Assembly: GCA_963674805.2 (NCBI GenBank)
Contig: CAXXNY010000016.1
Location: 558,001-622,000 of the forward strand
Length of the DNA stretch: 64,000 nucleotides
Reading direction: 5' to 3'
Source of the DNA: CALMFG01 sp963674805
GTDB taxonomy: Bacteria > Bacillota > Clostridia > Christensenellales > CALMFG01
Positions 38,040 to 47,884 of this stretch are shown here, piece by piece. Every line of letters starts with the position of its first letter. Positions within the stretch are counted from its first letter, which is position 1. The position numbers and the translations under genes are program-made. The notes under the pieces were generated by a model. The model was not told the origin of the DNA and made no database searches. It saw only the letters and a program-made list of their open reading frames with translations.

Positions 38040-41000
38040 ATGCCTTTAACCTACATCCGCGGCAGAAGCGGCAGCGGAAAAACCCGCTTAATGCTGGATA
38101 AAATCAAAGCACTGTTAAACAAAAACCCGCTCGAAACGGTCTATGTACTGGTCCCCGAGCAGGCCACTTTTCGTATGGAGCGCGAACTGATTGAGGCGCT
38201 CGGCACCGGCGGCCTTTGGGGCGTATCTGTCTTAAGCTTTGACCGGTTGGTACAGGTTCTTCTATCACAGTATGGCGGCGCTTCCGATGCCCCTCTGGAT
38301 TTTATCGGCAAGACCATGATTGTCCGCACGATACTGGACCAGCACCGTGATGAGCTGACCGTCTTTCGCAAGAGTGCGGCCCAGCCCGGATTCGAAATTA
38401 AAATCACTGAACAGCTGTCGGAACTGAAACGGCAGGACGTTTCACTGGAAGCACTAAATGAAGTAAGAAGCGCAGGTATTGATCCGTCCATCCGCGAAAA
38501 GCTGGATGATATCTGCCTGTTATACAGTGCATACCAATCCCGGCTAGCCTCCGTTTATCTGGATGATGCGGATTTGGTTGCACTGGCGATTCGCGCCGCA
38601 GAGCAGCACGGTTTTTTTAAGGGCGCCCATGTCTTCGCGGACGGCTTTGACCTGCTGACCAACCAGCTGCTCCGGCTTTTGGTTACGGCAGTGAAACAGG
38701 CCGGGTCTGCCGTGATTACTTTCCGCATGCCGAACACGGCTGATACGGATAAGCGCGTGTTTGACCCGGAGACCAAACGGTTCGCCCTGATCGACGCTGC
38801 AGTGCGTGCCGACGGCATTAGCACCGACATCATTGACTTATCTCCTGTTCAAATCGGAGATACGCGTTTTCGATCGGCGGATATCCGCCATCTTGAGCAA
38901 AACCTGTTCGCTTATCCCTTCCGTTCCTTTGACACCATACCCGAAAATATTGTGTTGTCGTCGCTGGACAGCCGCCAGCAGGAAGTCAAGGATGTCTGCG
39001 CCAAGATTATCGCGTTATTAAAAGACGGATACCGGTTCCGGGATATTGCGCTTTGCGTCAGCGACCTTCGGCAGTATCGCTCGGCACTCGCATCCGCATT
39101 TAAAGAAAACGAAATCCCGTATTTTATGGATGCTAAAACCAAGCTGTTGGATACTGCAATTGCCGAATTCTTGGCCGCGCTCCTGGATTTTATTATCTAT
39201 AAAAGCACAGAAGATTTTATCGTATACGCCAAGTCCGGATTTTTGGATATTGACGATGCGCTTTTATATGCCTTTGAAAATCACATCGCCCGTTTCGGCA
39301 TCAAAGGGTATCAGTTAAACTACCCGTTTAAACATGCCGGAGACGGCGCAGAGGAAGCTCGGACACAGCTTTGCCCGCCGGTCTTTGCGTTGATCGACCA
39401 AATTAAATCCACGGATACAGCGGAAACCTTCGGGACCCTGATTCTGGATTTTCTAAAGCAGATAGGTGTCGATCAGCATATTGAGGCGTTCGCTACTACG
39501 CTGGAAGCTGGCGGGGATCTTGATAATGCACTGGTCTTCTCTCAGGTATTCGAAAAGATCATCGGTATCATTGAACAGTCCTGCGTCACCTTTCAAAACA
39601 GCCGGATTCCGTTTGAGTCCTTTGTCTCAGCGGTCAAGGCCGGATTGGAGGCCGCGGAAATCGCGGTGATTCCCCCGTCGGTCGATGACGTGCTGATCGG
39701 CGATTTTAAACGGACGGTCTTCCCCGAAACAAAAGTGTTATTTGTACTGGGCCTAAATGACGGAAAAATCCCCAGCGCACCGGATACCGCATCCATTTTA
39801 ACCGACCATGAAAAGATCGCGCTGGAAAAACAAGGCATCCGAGCCGGATACCGCGACCGGTTTTTTGAGGAGCGACTTAAAATATACGCCGTGTTCTCTA
39901 AACCCAGCGAAAAGCTGTATTTATCCTACGCCAACCGCGGTGAAAAGGACGAAGCCAAACCTTCTGTTCTGGTCGGCAGACTGTGCCGCATCTTTCCGAT
40001 GCTTTCGGTTGAAACCCATGACCCGAAAACCACCGTATACGCCGAGTTATCAAAGGCGCAGGTCTTCCGCGATCTGTCCTTCGCGCTCGCCCAAAAGCTG
40101 GACGGGCTGAATATTGCGGACGAATGGCGCGGTGTCTACAGCTATTTTTCAAAGGATTCAGCATATTCCCCTCAGCTTAATATATTGGAGAACCGCCTGC
40201 TTTCGCCGGATAAAACCGAATCCATCAAAAAAGAAACAGCTGGCGCGCTCTATCATCCTATCAGCGCCAGTATTTCGCGCGCCGAGCGCTACCATACCTG
40301 TCCGTTTTTATACTTTATGGATTACGGCATCATGCCTCAAAAACGCGAGCCGTTTGAAACCACACCGCTGGATATCGGAACATTCCTGCATGATTGTCTG
40401 AACGCTTTTGTGCTCCGGCTAAAAGACGCCGGATTAAAGTGGGGTGATGCAAGCGATATATTTATTGAGCAGGAAACCTCGGCAATCGCCCAGGGTTTAA
40501 AAAACCGTTTTAAAAACGGTATTTTTTCCTCTGATAACCGCTATTTATTTGTCTTTGAACGGCTGGCTTTGGAGTTCACTTCTGCGGTCAAAATTATCCG
40601 CGACCAGTTCAGCGGTACCGAAGCGGACGTATTCGCCAGCGAGCTTTTACTGAAAGATGCGGATTATTTGACTTTCACCCTGTCGGACGGCACACCCGTC
40701 AGCCTGACCTGTAAGATTGACCGCGTGGACAGCGTTGAAAACGAAGACATACGCATCATACGCATCATCGATTATAAATCCTCATCCAAACTGCCCAGCC
40801 TCAAGGAGCTGTATTACGGGCTGTCTATCCAGCTGATGATCTACTTAAAATTTGTGGTGGAATATTTTAAGTCCAAAGGCGAAACTGTCAAAATCGGCGG
40901 CGCATTATACATGGATTTAAGCCTGCCGCAAACCGAAGACACATCGCCGGAGAATTTGTTAAAGCTCAAAACGATGCGCGGATTTATTACCGATGATACA

Positions 41001-41327
41001 TATGCAAATACGCTCTTGTCCGCCATGGACGGCAACCGCTTTGTCGCCATGGCAGGCAGTGTCAACAAAGATGGTTCAATGCGTAAATCCGACACAGTAT
41101 TATCCGGCCAGGCATTTGACGCCCTGTTTAATCACGGCATGAACCAGCTGATCGGCGCTATGGACGGCGTTTTATCCGGCAACATCACACCTCTGCCGGT
41201 CATCGACAGGCAGGATACGCCGTGTACATACTGTGACTATAACAGTGTCTGCGGATTTGACGGAGACGCGGATGCTTACCGCGTCATCAGCGATATCAGC
41301 CGTCAGGATTTCGGGATAGAAGGGTAA
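38040..41327 (+). CDS. addB: ATP-dependent helicase/nuclease subunit B (AddB)
   Basis: A 1095-residue subunit of the AddAB double-strand break repair complex, the Bacillota counterpart of RecBCD. It has a Walker A at the N terminus (GRSGSGKTR), a RecB-like nuclease domain near the C terminus (RIIDYKSSSKLPS), and the [4Fe-4S] ligands in YHTCPFLYF and CTYCDYNSVCGF that staple the nuclease domain. ATG 38040 is used because GGGG lies six bases upstream; a TTG at 38028 is in frame. It is seven bases before addA. Confidence 0.95.
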   Translation: MPLTYIRGRSGSGKTRLMLDKIKALLNKNPLETVYVLVPEQATFRMERELIEALGTGGLWGVSVLSFDRLVQVLLSQYGGASDAPLDFIGKTMIVRTILDQHRDELTVFRKSAAQPGFEIKITEQLSELKRQDVSLEALNEVRSAGIDPSIREKLDDICLLYSAYQSRLASVYLDDADLVALAIRAAEQHGFFKGAHVFADGFDLLTNQLLRLLVTAVKQAGSAVITFRMPNTADTDKRVFDPETKRFALIDAAVRADGISTDIIDLSPVQIGDTRFRSADIRHLEQNLFAYPFRSFDTIPENIVLSSLDSRQQEVKDVCAKIIALLKDGYRFRDIALCVSDLRQYRSALASAFKENEIPYFMDAKTKLLDTAIAEFLAALLDFIIYKSTEDFIVYAKSGFLDIDDALLYAFENHIARFGIKGYQLNYPFKHAGDGAEEARTQLCPPVFALIDQIKSTDTAETFGTLILDFLKQIGVDQHIEAFATTLEAGGDLDNALVFSQVFEKIIGIIEQSCVTFQNSRIPFESFVSAVKAGLEAAEIAVIPPSVDDVLIGDFKRTVFPETKVLFVLGLNDGKIPSAPDTASILTDHEKIALEKQGIRAGYRDRFFEERLKIYAVFSKPSEKLYLSYANRGEKDEAKPSVLVGRLCRIFPMLSVETHDPKTTVYAELSKAQVFRDLSFALAQKLDGLNIADEWRGVYSYFSKDSAYSPQLNILENRLLSPDKTESIKKETAGALYHPISASISRAERYHTCPFLYFMDYGIMPQKREPFETTPLDIGTFLHDCLNAFVLRLKDAGLKWGDASDIFIEQETSAIAQGLKNRFKNGIFSSDNRYLFVFERLALEFTSAVKIIRDQFSGTEADVFASELLLKDADYLTFTLSDGTPVSLTCKIDRVDSVENEDIRIIRIIDYKSSSKLPSLKELYYGLSIQLMIYLKFVVEYFKSKGETVKIGGALYMDLSLPQTEDTSPENLLKLKTMRGFITDDTYANTLLSAMDGNRFVAMAGSVNKDGSMRKSDTVLSGQAFDALFNHGMNQLIGAMDGVLSGNITPLPVIDRQDTPCTYCDYNSVCGFDGDADAYRVISDISRQDFGIEG

Positions 41328-41334
41328 GCGCAAA

Positions 41335-44300
41335 ATGATGAACCGGACGCCAAAACAAAAAAGAGCCATCGAAGCCAAGGGCAACGTGCTCGTTTCCGCC
41401 GCCGCGGGGAGCGGAAAGACCAGCGTCATGACCGAGCGGATATGCCGTATCGTCGCATCGGGCGAAGCGGATATCAGTGATATTTTAGTGCTGACCTTTA
41501 CCGATATGGCGGCCGCCGAAATGAAAAAGCGTATCTATAACCAGCTCTATGAGCTGTCTGTATCCCAGGCTTCCGAGGCGCTCGGCATCATGGCGGAACG
41601 TGTGGTCCAGGCGGATATCTCCACCGTGCACAGCTTCTGCCAGCGCGTCATCCGGGAAAAGTATCACACACTCGGTCTGTCGCCCTCGTTTCATGTCAGC
41701 TCGGATAAATCATCCAAGCGTCTGCTCGGCCGCTGTCTTGATGAGCTGATCGAAGAAAAATTATCAAACAGCGACCCCGACGTCACACATCTTTTTGAGA
41801 CCTACGGCAAGCGCAACGGCAAGCCGCTGGTTGAGATGATTTTAAGCGTTTTTGATGCGATGGACGTCCTACCTGAACCAAAAATTTATTATGACCGCAT
41901 ATTAAACCAGTATGATGATCCCGCATATCAAGAAACCATCAAAACCTTATTAGAGCGTCCCGTCCGCCGCCGTCTGGCCCACGCACGGTCTGTGATGATG
42001 CGCCTGCACCAAATTGCGGATCAGTATCCGGCTCCGGCCGCCGCCGTGATTCTCGCCGGATATCTGGATGAGCTCGATATCTATGAGCATTTGTTTGACT
42101 CCGAACCGTTCGGGACGTTTGTAACGCGTTCTGTCATGACCACTAATTTGAAATACACCGAATTCGATGAGGGCATGCGTGAACTGTTTAAAGCCAGCCG
42201 GGAGTATCTCAAGGGCCTGCTTGACGGCATCAAAAAGATGGATGCGCTGATTGACTTTGATGCGCAGTACAAACGCGAGATCACTTATGTCAAACGGGAC
42301 GCAAAAATGCTGTTGGATCTGGTCTTTTCGCTTAAAGACCGTTATCGGCAGGCGAAGCAAAGGCAGAACGTTTTGGACTTTAATGATTTAGAGCACTTTG
42401 CATACGAGATTTTAAAACATCCGGAAAACGCAGCGGACTTCCGCTATGCCTATATTTTTATCGATGAATATCAGGATACCAACCCGTTACAGGAAGCCAT
42501 CATTGGTTTAATCAAACAGCCGGATAATCTGTTTATGGTCGGCGACGTGAAGCAGAGTATCTATGCCTTCCGGCATGCCGAGCCCGAAATTTTTCTTGGC
42601 AAGCAAAACGTATACCGTGAACATACTGAGGGTGAGCCTTCTGACCAAGGCGAGCTGATTCGCATGAACGACAACTTCAGGAGCAGCCCTGCTGTGGTCA
42701 ACGGCATCAACGCCATCATGGGCCGGCTGATGACGCCGGACTTTGGTGAGATTGATTATCAAAACAAAGAGGCGTTGGTTTTCAGCAGTGCGCTCGACGG
42801 CGGTTGTATCAGTGTTTCAGTGACAGATACCGACGAAACCATACTAACGGCGGAGTCCGGCGGCGGGCGTCTGTCCGCAAAAGAAGCCGAAGCGTATGCC
42901 GCCGCAAACCAAATCTTAAGCCTCATCGGCCAGCCCTTTACCGACCGGGCGTCCGGAAAAGAAAAAGGTCTGCAATTCTCGGATATCGTTGTGTTGCTCC
43001 GTGAACTGTCGTCATCCGGCGCGGTTTATAAACGCGTATTTGAAGCCTGCGGCATCCCCGTATCATGCGAACTCAGCGGAGGCGCAGATATTCCTGAAAT
43101 CGAAGTGTTTAACAACCTGTTAAAAATCATCCTGAACCCGACCGATGATATCGCGCTTTTAAGTGTCATGCGTTTTACGCACTTTGGGTTCACGGCGGAT
43201 GATCTTGCGCTTATCCGTATCTTTCATCTTGATAAAGCTGTCAGCTTCTACGACTGCGTCAAAGAATACGCCGGAGCGCATACCGATGCGCTTGCTCAAA
43301 AAATTAATCAGTTTTTCGAAACCCTTACCGCCCTGCGCGTTCAATCAAAAATCCGCTCAAAGCGTGACTTCTTATCTCACTGTTACCATGCGCTCAATTT
43401 TGAAGAGATCTTATGCGCCAGTCCGCGGCGCAGTGTCAAAGCCGAAATGCTGAAAGGTTATATTGCGGCGCTCGTCTCAGAAACACCGGAGTCAGCAGGG
43501 CTTGCACGGATTAACGCCTTTATCGCCGACTTAAAACGCAGCGGCGAATCGCTGAACTATCAGACTTCGGTTAACAGCACCGACGCCGTCACAATCATGA
43601 CCGTGCATAAATCAAAGGGTCTGGAGTTTCCGGTTGTCATCCTATCCGGTCTTAACAAAACCTTTTATAAAGAAAACCGCTCAAGCTATGTCATGGATAA
43701 AACACTAGGCCTTGGCTTTAAACTTAACGAACCCAAACGCCATTATTTAAAAGCCGGCCTAATTTATCAAAGTATACTCGAATCAAAAGATGATGCGGCA
43801 TTATATGAGGAGTTAAGATTATTATATGTAGCGATAACGCGTGCGGAAAACCGGCTTTATTTATCCGGCGCCAGAAAGTCGCTTAAAAAATCGCTGATGC
43901 GCTGGCTGGTACAGGATCAGGATGCGCGATATTTTGCCGGCAGCTTTTTGGACTTTATCATGCCGGTAGTGCTGGACCGCAAGACGGTCTTAGAAAACCT
44001 GGATAACGACAGCTTCTCCGGCCAGTCTTTGGGTGGCATCCCTGATGTCCCTGTCATGCTTTGTGCCAAGCAGGGCGCAGCGGTTCCTGCTGAATCGGGC
44101 CGCGAACAGATATTTAAAGTCTTTACTTCACAGTCAGCCCAAGCGATAACGCCGGGTTATGCATACGCTTATGACAGCGCCCGCGGCATTCCGACGAAAA
44201 AGAGCGTCTCGGCGGTTAAACAGGACGGCGTGCCTAATGAAAAGCCGCGTAAGCAGATTCAGTTCAGCACAGAGAGCGGCGAAGTATTGTCAGGCGCCGT

Positions 44301-44790
44301 TCGCGGCACCGCGTTCCATACCGTGATGCAGCATGTTGATTTATCCTATCCGGCGCTGTCTGAACTGAAACAGTTGGTGCAGTCCTTATTGGATAGCAAT
44401 ATTTTAACGCCGGAGGAAGCCGAAACACTGGATTTGGATATGGTGATGCGCGTGCTCCAGTCCGGTCTGATCAAACGCGCTGCAGCATCCAATACCGTGC
44501 TCCGTGAAAAAACTTTCTCTTTAGCCGCTGACGCAGATGCACTTGGTTATCCGTCTGACGAGTCTATCATCATTCAAGGGGCCATTGATTTGTGTTTTAT
44601 CGAAGATAATCAGTTTGTCTTAGTCGATTATAAGACTGACCGTGTGCCGATGGAAGCCATCGACCAGCGAATGGCGGCGTATCAGCGCCAAATCGACATT
44701 TATGCGAATGCGGTTGAACAATTAACCGGCATTCCGGTTAAAGAGAAAAACATTTATCTGGTGCATCATCAAAAAATCATCACACGATAG
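41335..44790 (+). CDS. addA: ATP-dependent helicase/nuclease subunit A (AddA)
   Basis: A 1151-residue UvrD-type 3'-5' helicase with a C-terminal nuclease domain. Motifs in order: Q motif (TPKQKRAIEA), Walker A (SAAAGSGKTS), Walker B (FIDEYQDTNPLQ), VGDVKQSIYAFRHA, motif V (TVHKSKGLEFPVVI), YVAITRAENRLYL, and the nuclease core LVDYKTD. Together with AddB it resects broken ends up to a Chi site. The length is slightly under that of Bacillus AddA. There is no clear ribosome site close to the ATG, in line with coupling to addB. Confidence 0.96.
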   Translation: MMNRTPKQKRAIEAKGNVLVSAAAGSGKTSVMTERICRIVASGEADISDILVLTFTDMAAAEMKKRIYNQLYELSVSQASEALGIMAERVVQADISTVHSFCQRVIREKYHTLGLSPSFHVSSDKSSKRLLGRCLDELIEEKLSNSDPDVTHLFETYGKRNGKPLVEMILSVFDAMDVLPEPKIYYDRILNQYDDPAYQETIKTLLERPVRRRLAHARSVMMRLHQIADQYPAPAAAVILAGYLDELDIYEHLFDSEPFGTFVTRSVMTTNLKYTEFDEGMRELFKASREYLKGLLDGIKKMDALIDFDAQYKREITYVKRDAKMLLDLVFSLKDRYRQAKQRQNVLDFNDLEHFAYEILKHPENAADFRYAYIFIDEYQDTNPLQEAIIGLIKQPDNLFMVGDVKQSIYAFRHAEPEIFLGKQNVYREHTEGEPSDQGELIRMNDNFRSSPAVVNGINAIMGRLMTPDFGEIDYQNKEALVFSSALDGGCISVSVTDTDETILTAESGGGRLSAKEAEAYAAANQILSLIGQPFTDRASGKEKGLQFSDIVVLLRELSSSGAVYKRVFEACGIPVSCELSGGADIPEIEVFNNLLKIILNPTDDIALLSVMRFTHFGFTADDLALIRIFHLDKAVSFYDCVKEYAGAHTDALAQKINQFFETLTALRVQSKIRSKRDFLSHCYHALNFEEILCASPRRSVKAEMLKGYIAALVSETPESAGLARINAFIADLKRSGESLNYQTSVNSTDAVTIMTVHKSKGLEFPVVILSGLNKTFYKENRSSYVMDKTLGLGFKLNEPKRHYLKAGLIYQSILESKDDAALYEELRLLYVAITRAENRLYLSGARKSLKKSLMRWLVQDQDARYFAGSFLDFIMPVVLDRKTVLENLDNDSFSGQSLGGIPDVPVMLCAKQGAAVPAESGREQIFKVFTSQSAQAITPGYAYAYDSARGIPTKKSVSAVKQDGVPNEKPRKQIQFSTESGEVLSGAVRGTAFHTVMQHVDLSYPALSELKQLVQSLLDSNILTPEEAETLDLDMVMRVLQSGLIKRAAASNTVLREKTFSLAADADALGYPSDESIIIQGAIDLCFIEDNQFVLVDYKTDRVPMEAIDQRMAAYQRQIDIYANAVEQLTGIPVKEKNIYLVHHQKIITR

Positions 44791-44874
44791 GATTGCCGAT
44801 TATTTTCGCAGATTTTTTATGAAAATTGCGCTGAAATTACCTTATGTCTACTTAACGCAAAAAAAAACGATTCG

Positions 44875-45015
44875 TGTGGATATTGTGGATATCTTTCTCA
44901 TATACTCACCAATAAATCAACAATTTAACCGCAATTGGGGATGAATTTGTGGATAATTGGGATAACTTATGGATTATTCGGTATTTCAAATTAAGTTTTG
45001 CACAGGTTATCCACA
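44875..45015. promoter_or_regulatory. DnaA-box cluster between convergent genes addA and eno
   Basis: The 377-base gap 44791-45167 holds no gene. Inside it are two abutting TGTGGATAT 9-mers (44875-44883, 44884-44892), a perfect TGTGGATAA (44948-44956) and a perfect inverted TTATCCACA (45007-45015). Weaker matches lie near 44957 and 44968. The sequence is A/T-rich. Because both neighbours end here, the boxes are unlikely to control a promoter. A DnaA-titration cluster, as known in Bacillus subtilis, is the best reading. Confidence 0.6.
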
Positions 45016-45112
45016 AGTTAACCATAATCTTATTACATTGTTTATGGATGTTTTGCTCACATATAATGCTTCGTTTTGCACTCTCTTCGCTTCTTTGTTG
45101 CAAATAAATCGC

Positions 45113-45149
45113 AAAAAAACCGACCCGGAGATCATCACCGGATCGGCTT
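45113..45149 (-). terminator. eno terminator
   Basis: Minus-strand stem with arms AGCCGATCCGG and CCGGGTCGGT (one mismatch) followed by TTTTTTT, starting 19 bases after the eno stop codon. Confidence 0.88.
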
Positions 45150-45167
45150 TAAGCAGTGTAACTGCGT

Positions 45168-46472
45168 TTATTTGTTTTTCAGGTTGAACCATGCATCCAG
45201 TCCCGGGTAAATCGCTTTTGCGCCCAGCGCTTCTTCGATTCTGAGCAGCTGGTTGTACTTTGCTACACGGTCGGAACGTGACGGCGCACCGGTCTTAATC
45301 TGTCCCGCATTCATCGCGACCACGAGGTCCGCAATGGTTGTGTCTTCGGTTTCGCCCGAACGGTGGGAGACAACCGCCGTATATCCGGCACGATTCGCCA
45401 TTTCAATCGCATCCAGCGTTTCGGTCAGCGTACCGATCTGGTTGACCTTAATCAGGATTGAGTTTGCAACGCCCATATCGATGCCTTTTGAAAGCCTCTG
45501 GGTGTTTGTGACGAACAGGTCATCGCCGACCAGCTGTATCTTATCGCCGAGACGTTCGGTCATGAGCTTCCAGCCTTCCCAGTCTTCTTCGGCTAAACCG
45601 TCTTCGATTGAGATGATCGGATATTTATCGCAGAGCCCTGCCCAGAATTCCACCATTTCTTCACGCGTGAAGAATTTATCTGTCTTCCAGAAGTAATAAC
45701 CGTCTTTTCCGATTTTCTTTGCTTCCTCAAACATTTCGGTTGACGCCGGGTCCATCGCGATTCTGAAATCTTTGCCGCTCTTATATCCGGCCTTGCCAAT
45801 CGCTTCCACGATCACTTCAAGCGCTTCTTCATCGGATTTTAAGTTAGGCGCAAATCCGCCTTCGTCGCCGACAGCTGTAGAATAGCCTTTTGATTTTAAA
45901 ACACTCTTTAAGTTATGGAATACTTCGGCGCACATTCTAAGCGCATTGGTCCAGCTGTCCGCACCTACCGGCATAATCATGAATTCCTGGCAGGAAACCG
46001 AGTTGTCCGCATGCTTTCCGCCGTTGATGATATTCATCATCGGGACCGGCAGTGTCTTTGCATTCACGCCGCCGATATACTGATAAAGCGGCAGTTCGCT
46101 GACTTCGGCTGCTGCTTTTGCCGCTGCCAGTGAAACGCCCAGCATTGCGTTTGCGCCGAGGTTGCCTTTATTGTCTGTTCCGTCAAGCTTAATCATCAGG
46201 CTGTCGATGCCGACCTGGTCGGTTACGTCCATACCGACGACTTTCTTTGCGATGATGTTGTTGATATTTTCAACTGCTTTGGTCACGCCTTTGCCCATAT
46301 AAGCATCGCCGCCGTCTCTTAATTCGACCGCTTCAAACGCACCCGTTGACGCGCCCGACGGTACAGCCGCGCGTCCGATGATGCCGCATTCCAAATGCAC
46401 ATCCACTTCAACCGTCGGATTGCCGCGGGAGTCCATGATCTGGCGTCCCACTACTTCAATAATCGTTGTCAT
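45168..46472 (-). CDS. eno: Enolase
   Basis: A 434-residue glycolytic enzyme that interconverts 2-phosphoglycerate and phosphoenolpyruvate. Visible sites: SGASTGAFEAVELRDGG, the magnesium ligands around AMDPAS, IEDGLAEEDWEG and VGDDLFVTN, the catalytic lysine in ILIKVNQIGT and the signature SHRSGETEDTTIADL. Length is standard. AAGGAG lies before the ATG. It is a single-gene unit ending at its own terminator. Confidence 0.98.
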   Translation of the reverse strand: MTTIIEVVGRQIMDSRGNPTVEVDVHLECGIIGRAAVPSGASTGAFEAVELRDGGDAYMGKGVTKAVENINNIIAKKVVGMDVTDQVGIDSLMIKLDGTDNKGNLGANAMLGVSLAAAKAAAEVSELPLYQYIGGVNAKTLPVPMMNIINGGKHADNSVSCQEFMIMPVGADSWTNALRMCAEVFHNLKSVLKSKGYSTAVGDEGGFAPNLKSDEEALEVIVEAIGKAGYKSGKDFRIAMDPASTEMFEEAKKIGKDGYYFWKTDKFFTREEMVEFWAGLCDKYPIISIEDGLAEEDWEGWKLMTERLGDKIQLVGDDLFVTNTQRLSKGIDMGVANSILIKVNQIGTLTETLDAIEMANRAGYTAVVSHRSGETEDTTIADLVVAMNAGQIKTGAPSRSDRVAKYNQLLRIEEALGAKAIYPGLDAWFNLKNK

Positions 46473-46590
46473 CTTACTTCTCCTTTATTCAAAACATAAT
46501 CTATAACAGACAGCTTTTTTAAGCCATTGTTTTTGTTTTCTTTTGTATATCACAGAATCATGATATTTTCAAACCTATTTCTTCTGTTGG

Positions 46591-47772
46591 TTACAGGCTT
46601 TCCGTAATTACGCCGCCCAGCGTCTTGATGCCTTCCCGGATTTTCGCTTCGCTGACCATTGAAAAGTTCAGCCTTAAGGTATTATCATGTCCGCCGTGGG
46701 CAAAGAAATGCGTGCCCGGCACAAAGGCGACGTTCTGCGTTACCGCAGTCTTTAACAGGTCAAGCGTATTAATGCCTTCGGGCAGTGTCAGCCACAAGAA
46801 CAATCCGCCGTCACACGGGGAAACCTTGACGTTTTTGGGGAAGTACTCCGCAATCATTTCGCGCATCACATCCCGCTTCTGTTTGTAGGCGGCTTTGATC
46901 TCTTCAATATGAGGCTGGAATTTTCCGGAATGGATATATTCATACACCATTGCCTGCGCCAAATTGTTGGTATGCACGTCAATGCCCTGCTTGCAGATTT
47001 CAAACTTGCGGATAATCTCCGCATCGCCGATTGCCGCCCCGACACGCAGTCCGGGGGAAATGGTTTTTGAAAACGACATCAGCCGGATAACTGTTCCGTC
47101 GGTGTCAAATGACTTTAACGGTTTTAACGGCTCGCCCGAATATCTTAAGCTGGCGTACGGGTCATCTTCCAATACCTTTACGCCGTTAGCCGCACAAATC
47201 TCCACCAGCTTTTTGCGGCGGTCAGCGACCAGTGTCACGCCGGAGGGGTTCTGGAATGTCGGTATCACATACAGAAATTTCGGCTGGTGCTGTTTGATTT
47301 TCTTCTCAAGATCATCCAGCAATATTCCGCCGTCGTCCGTGTCCACTGCCACCATGTTTGGCTGAAAAGTCTTAAAGGTCTGCAACGCACCGACAAACGT
47401 AGGGGATTCGACTAAGATGGTATCCCCTTTATTAATAAAGCTTTTTGCCATCAGCTCAATGCCCTGGGAAGACCCCGATATCACCAGCACGTTTTCTTCC
47501 GCTGCCTTAATTCCGTCGGCTTCAGCCAGTTTGATAATTTCACCGATCAGCGGTTTGATGCCTCGGGTCGTACCGTATTGCAGCACCGTTTCACCGGACT
47601 TCATCAGTATATCAGCCGCAAAATCCGCAAGGTCTTTTTTGGGGAAGCTTTCCGGTGCCGGATTCCCTCCCGCAAAAGAAATAATCGCCGGATTCGCAAG
47701 CAGTTTAAAAATCTCCCTGGTCGCGCTGCCATCCACTCCGGTCAGCCGTTCCGCAAACTTGTTCTCCATCAT
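46591..47772 (-). CDS. PLP-dependent aminotransferase (2-aminoadipate/LysN-like, MocR-type catalytic domain without HTH)
   Basis: A 393-residue fold-type I aminotransferase. Motifs: ISFAGGNPAPESFP, LQYGTTRGIKPL, SGSSQGIELMAKSFI, PTFQNPSGVTL, EDDPYASLRY and SFSKTISPGLRVG with the PLP lysine. The two-domain layout lacks the N-terminal HTH of MocR regulators, so it is an enzyme of the LysN/KAT II group, with broad 2-oxo acid substrates. AAGGAG precedes the start; ATG 47772 or ATG 47769 may be used. It stands alone between eno and a pseudogene. Confidence 0.9.
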   Translation of the reverse strand: MMENKFAERLTGVDGSATREIFKLLANPAIISFAGGNPAPESFPKKDLADFAADILMKSGETVLQYGTTRGIKPLIGEIIKLAEADGIKAAEENVLVISGSSQGIELMAKSFINKGDTILVESPTFVGALQTFKTFQPNMVAVDTDDGGILLDDLEKKIKQHQPKFLYVIPTFQNPSGVTLVADRRKKLVEICAANGVKVLEDDPYASLRYSGEPLKPLKSFDTDGTVIRLMSFSKTISPGLRVGAAIGDAEIIRKFEICKQGIDVHTNNLAQAMVYEYIHSGKFQPHIEEIKAAYKQKRDVMREMIAEYFPKNVKVSPCDGGLFLWLTLPEGINTLDLLKTAVTQNVAFVPGTHFFAHGGHDNTLRLNFSMVSEAKIREGIKTLGGVITESL

Positions 47773-47837
47773 CTACTCCTTCTCTCGGCAGGTATTTGTT
47801 AAGCGCCGACTCGCATATTATAACAATTTACAGCCAA

Positions 47838-47870
47838 TAAAAAAAGCACAAAGATAAACCTTTGTGCTTT
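47838..47870 (-). terminator. Terminator downstream of the PEPCK-like pseudogene
   Basis: Stem AAAGCACAAAG/CTTTGTGCTTT with a six-base loop, then TTTTTTT on the minus strand, 15 bases after the last codon of the remnant. The intact terminator suggests the gene was once functional here. Confidence 0.88.
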
Positions 47871-47884
47871 CAATACATTTTTAA

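Noticed and set aside
44791..45167. oriC at the DnaA-box cluster
   Set aside because: No dnaA, dnaN, gyrB or rpmH nearby, and the rRNA and ribosomal protein genes on both sides point the same way. A DnaA-titration cluster fits better, but oriC is not fully excluded.
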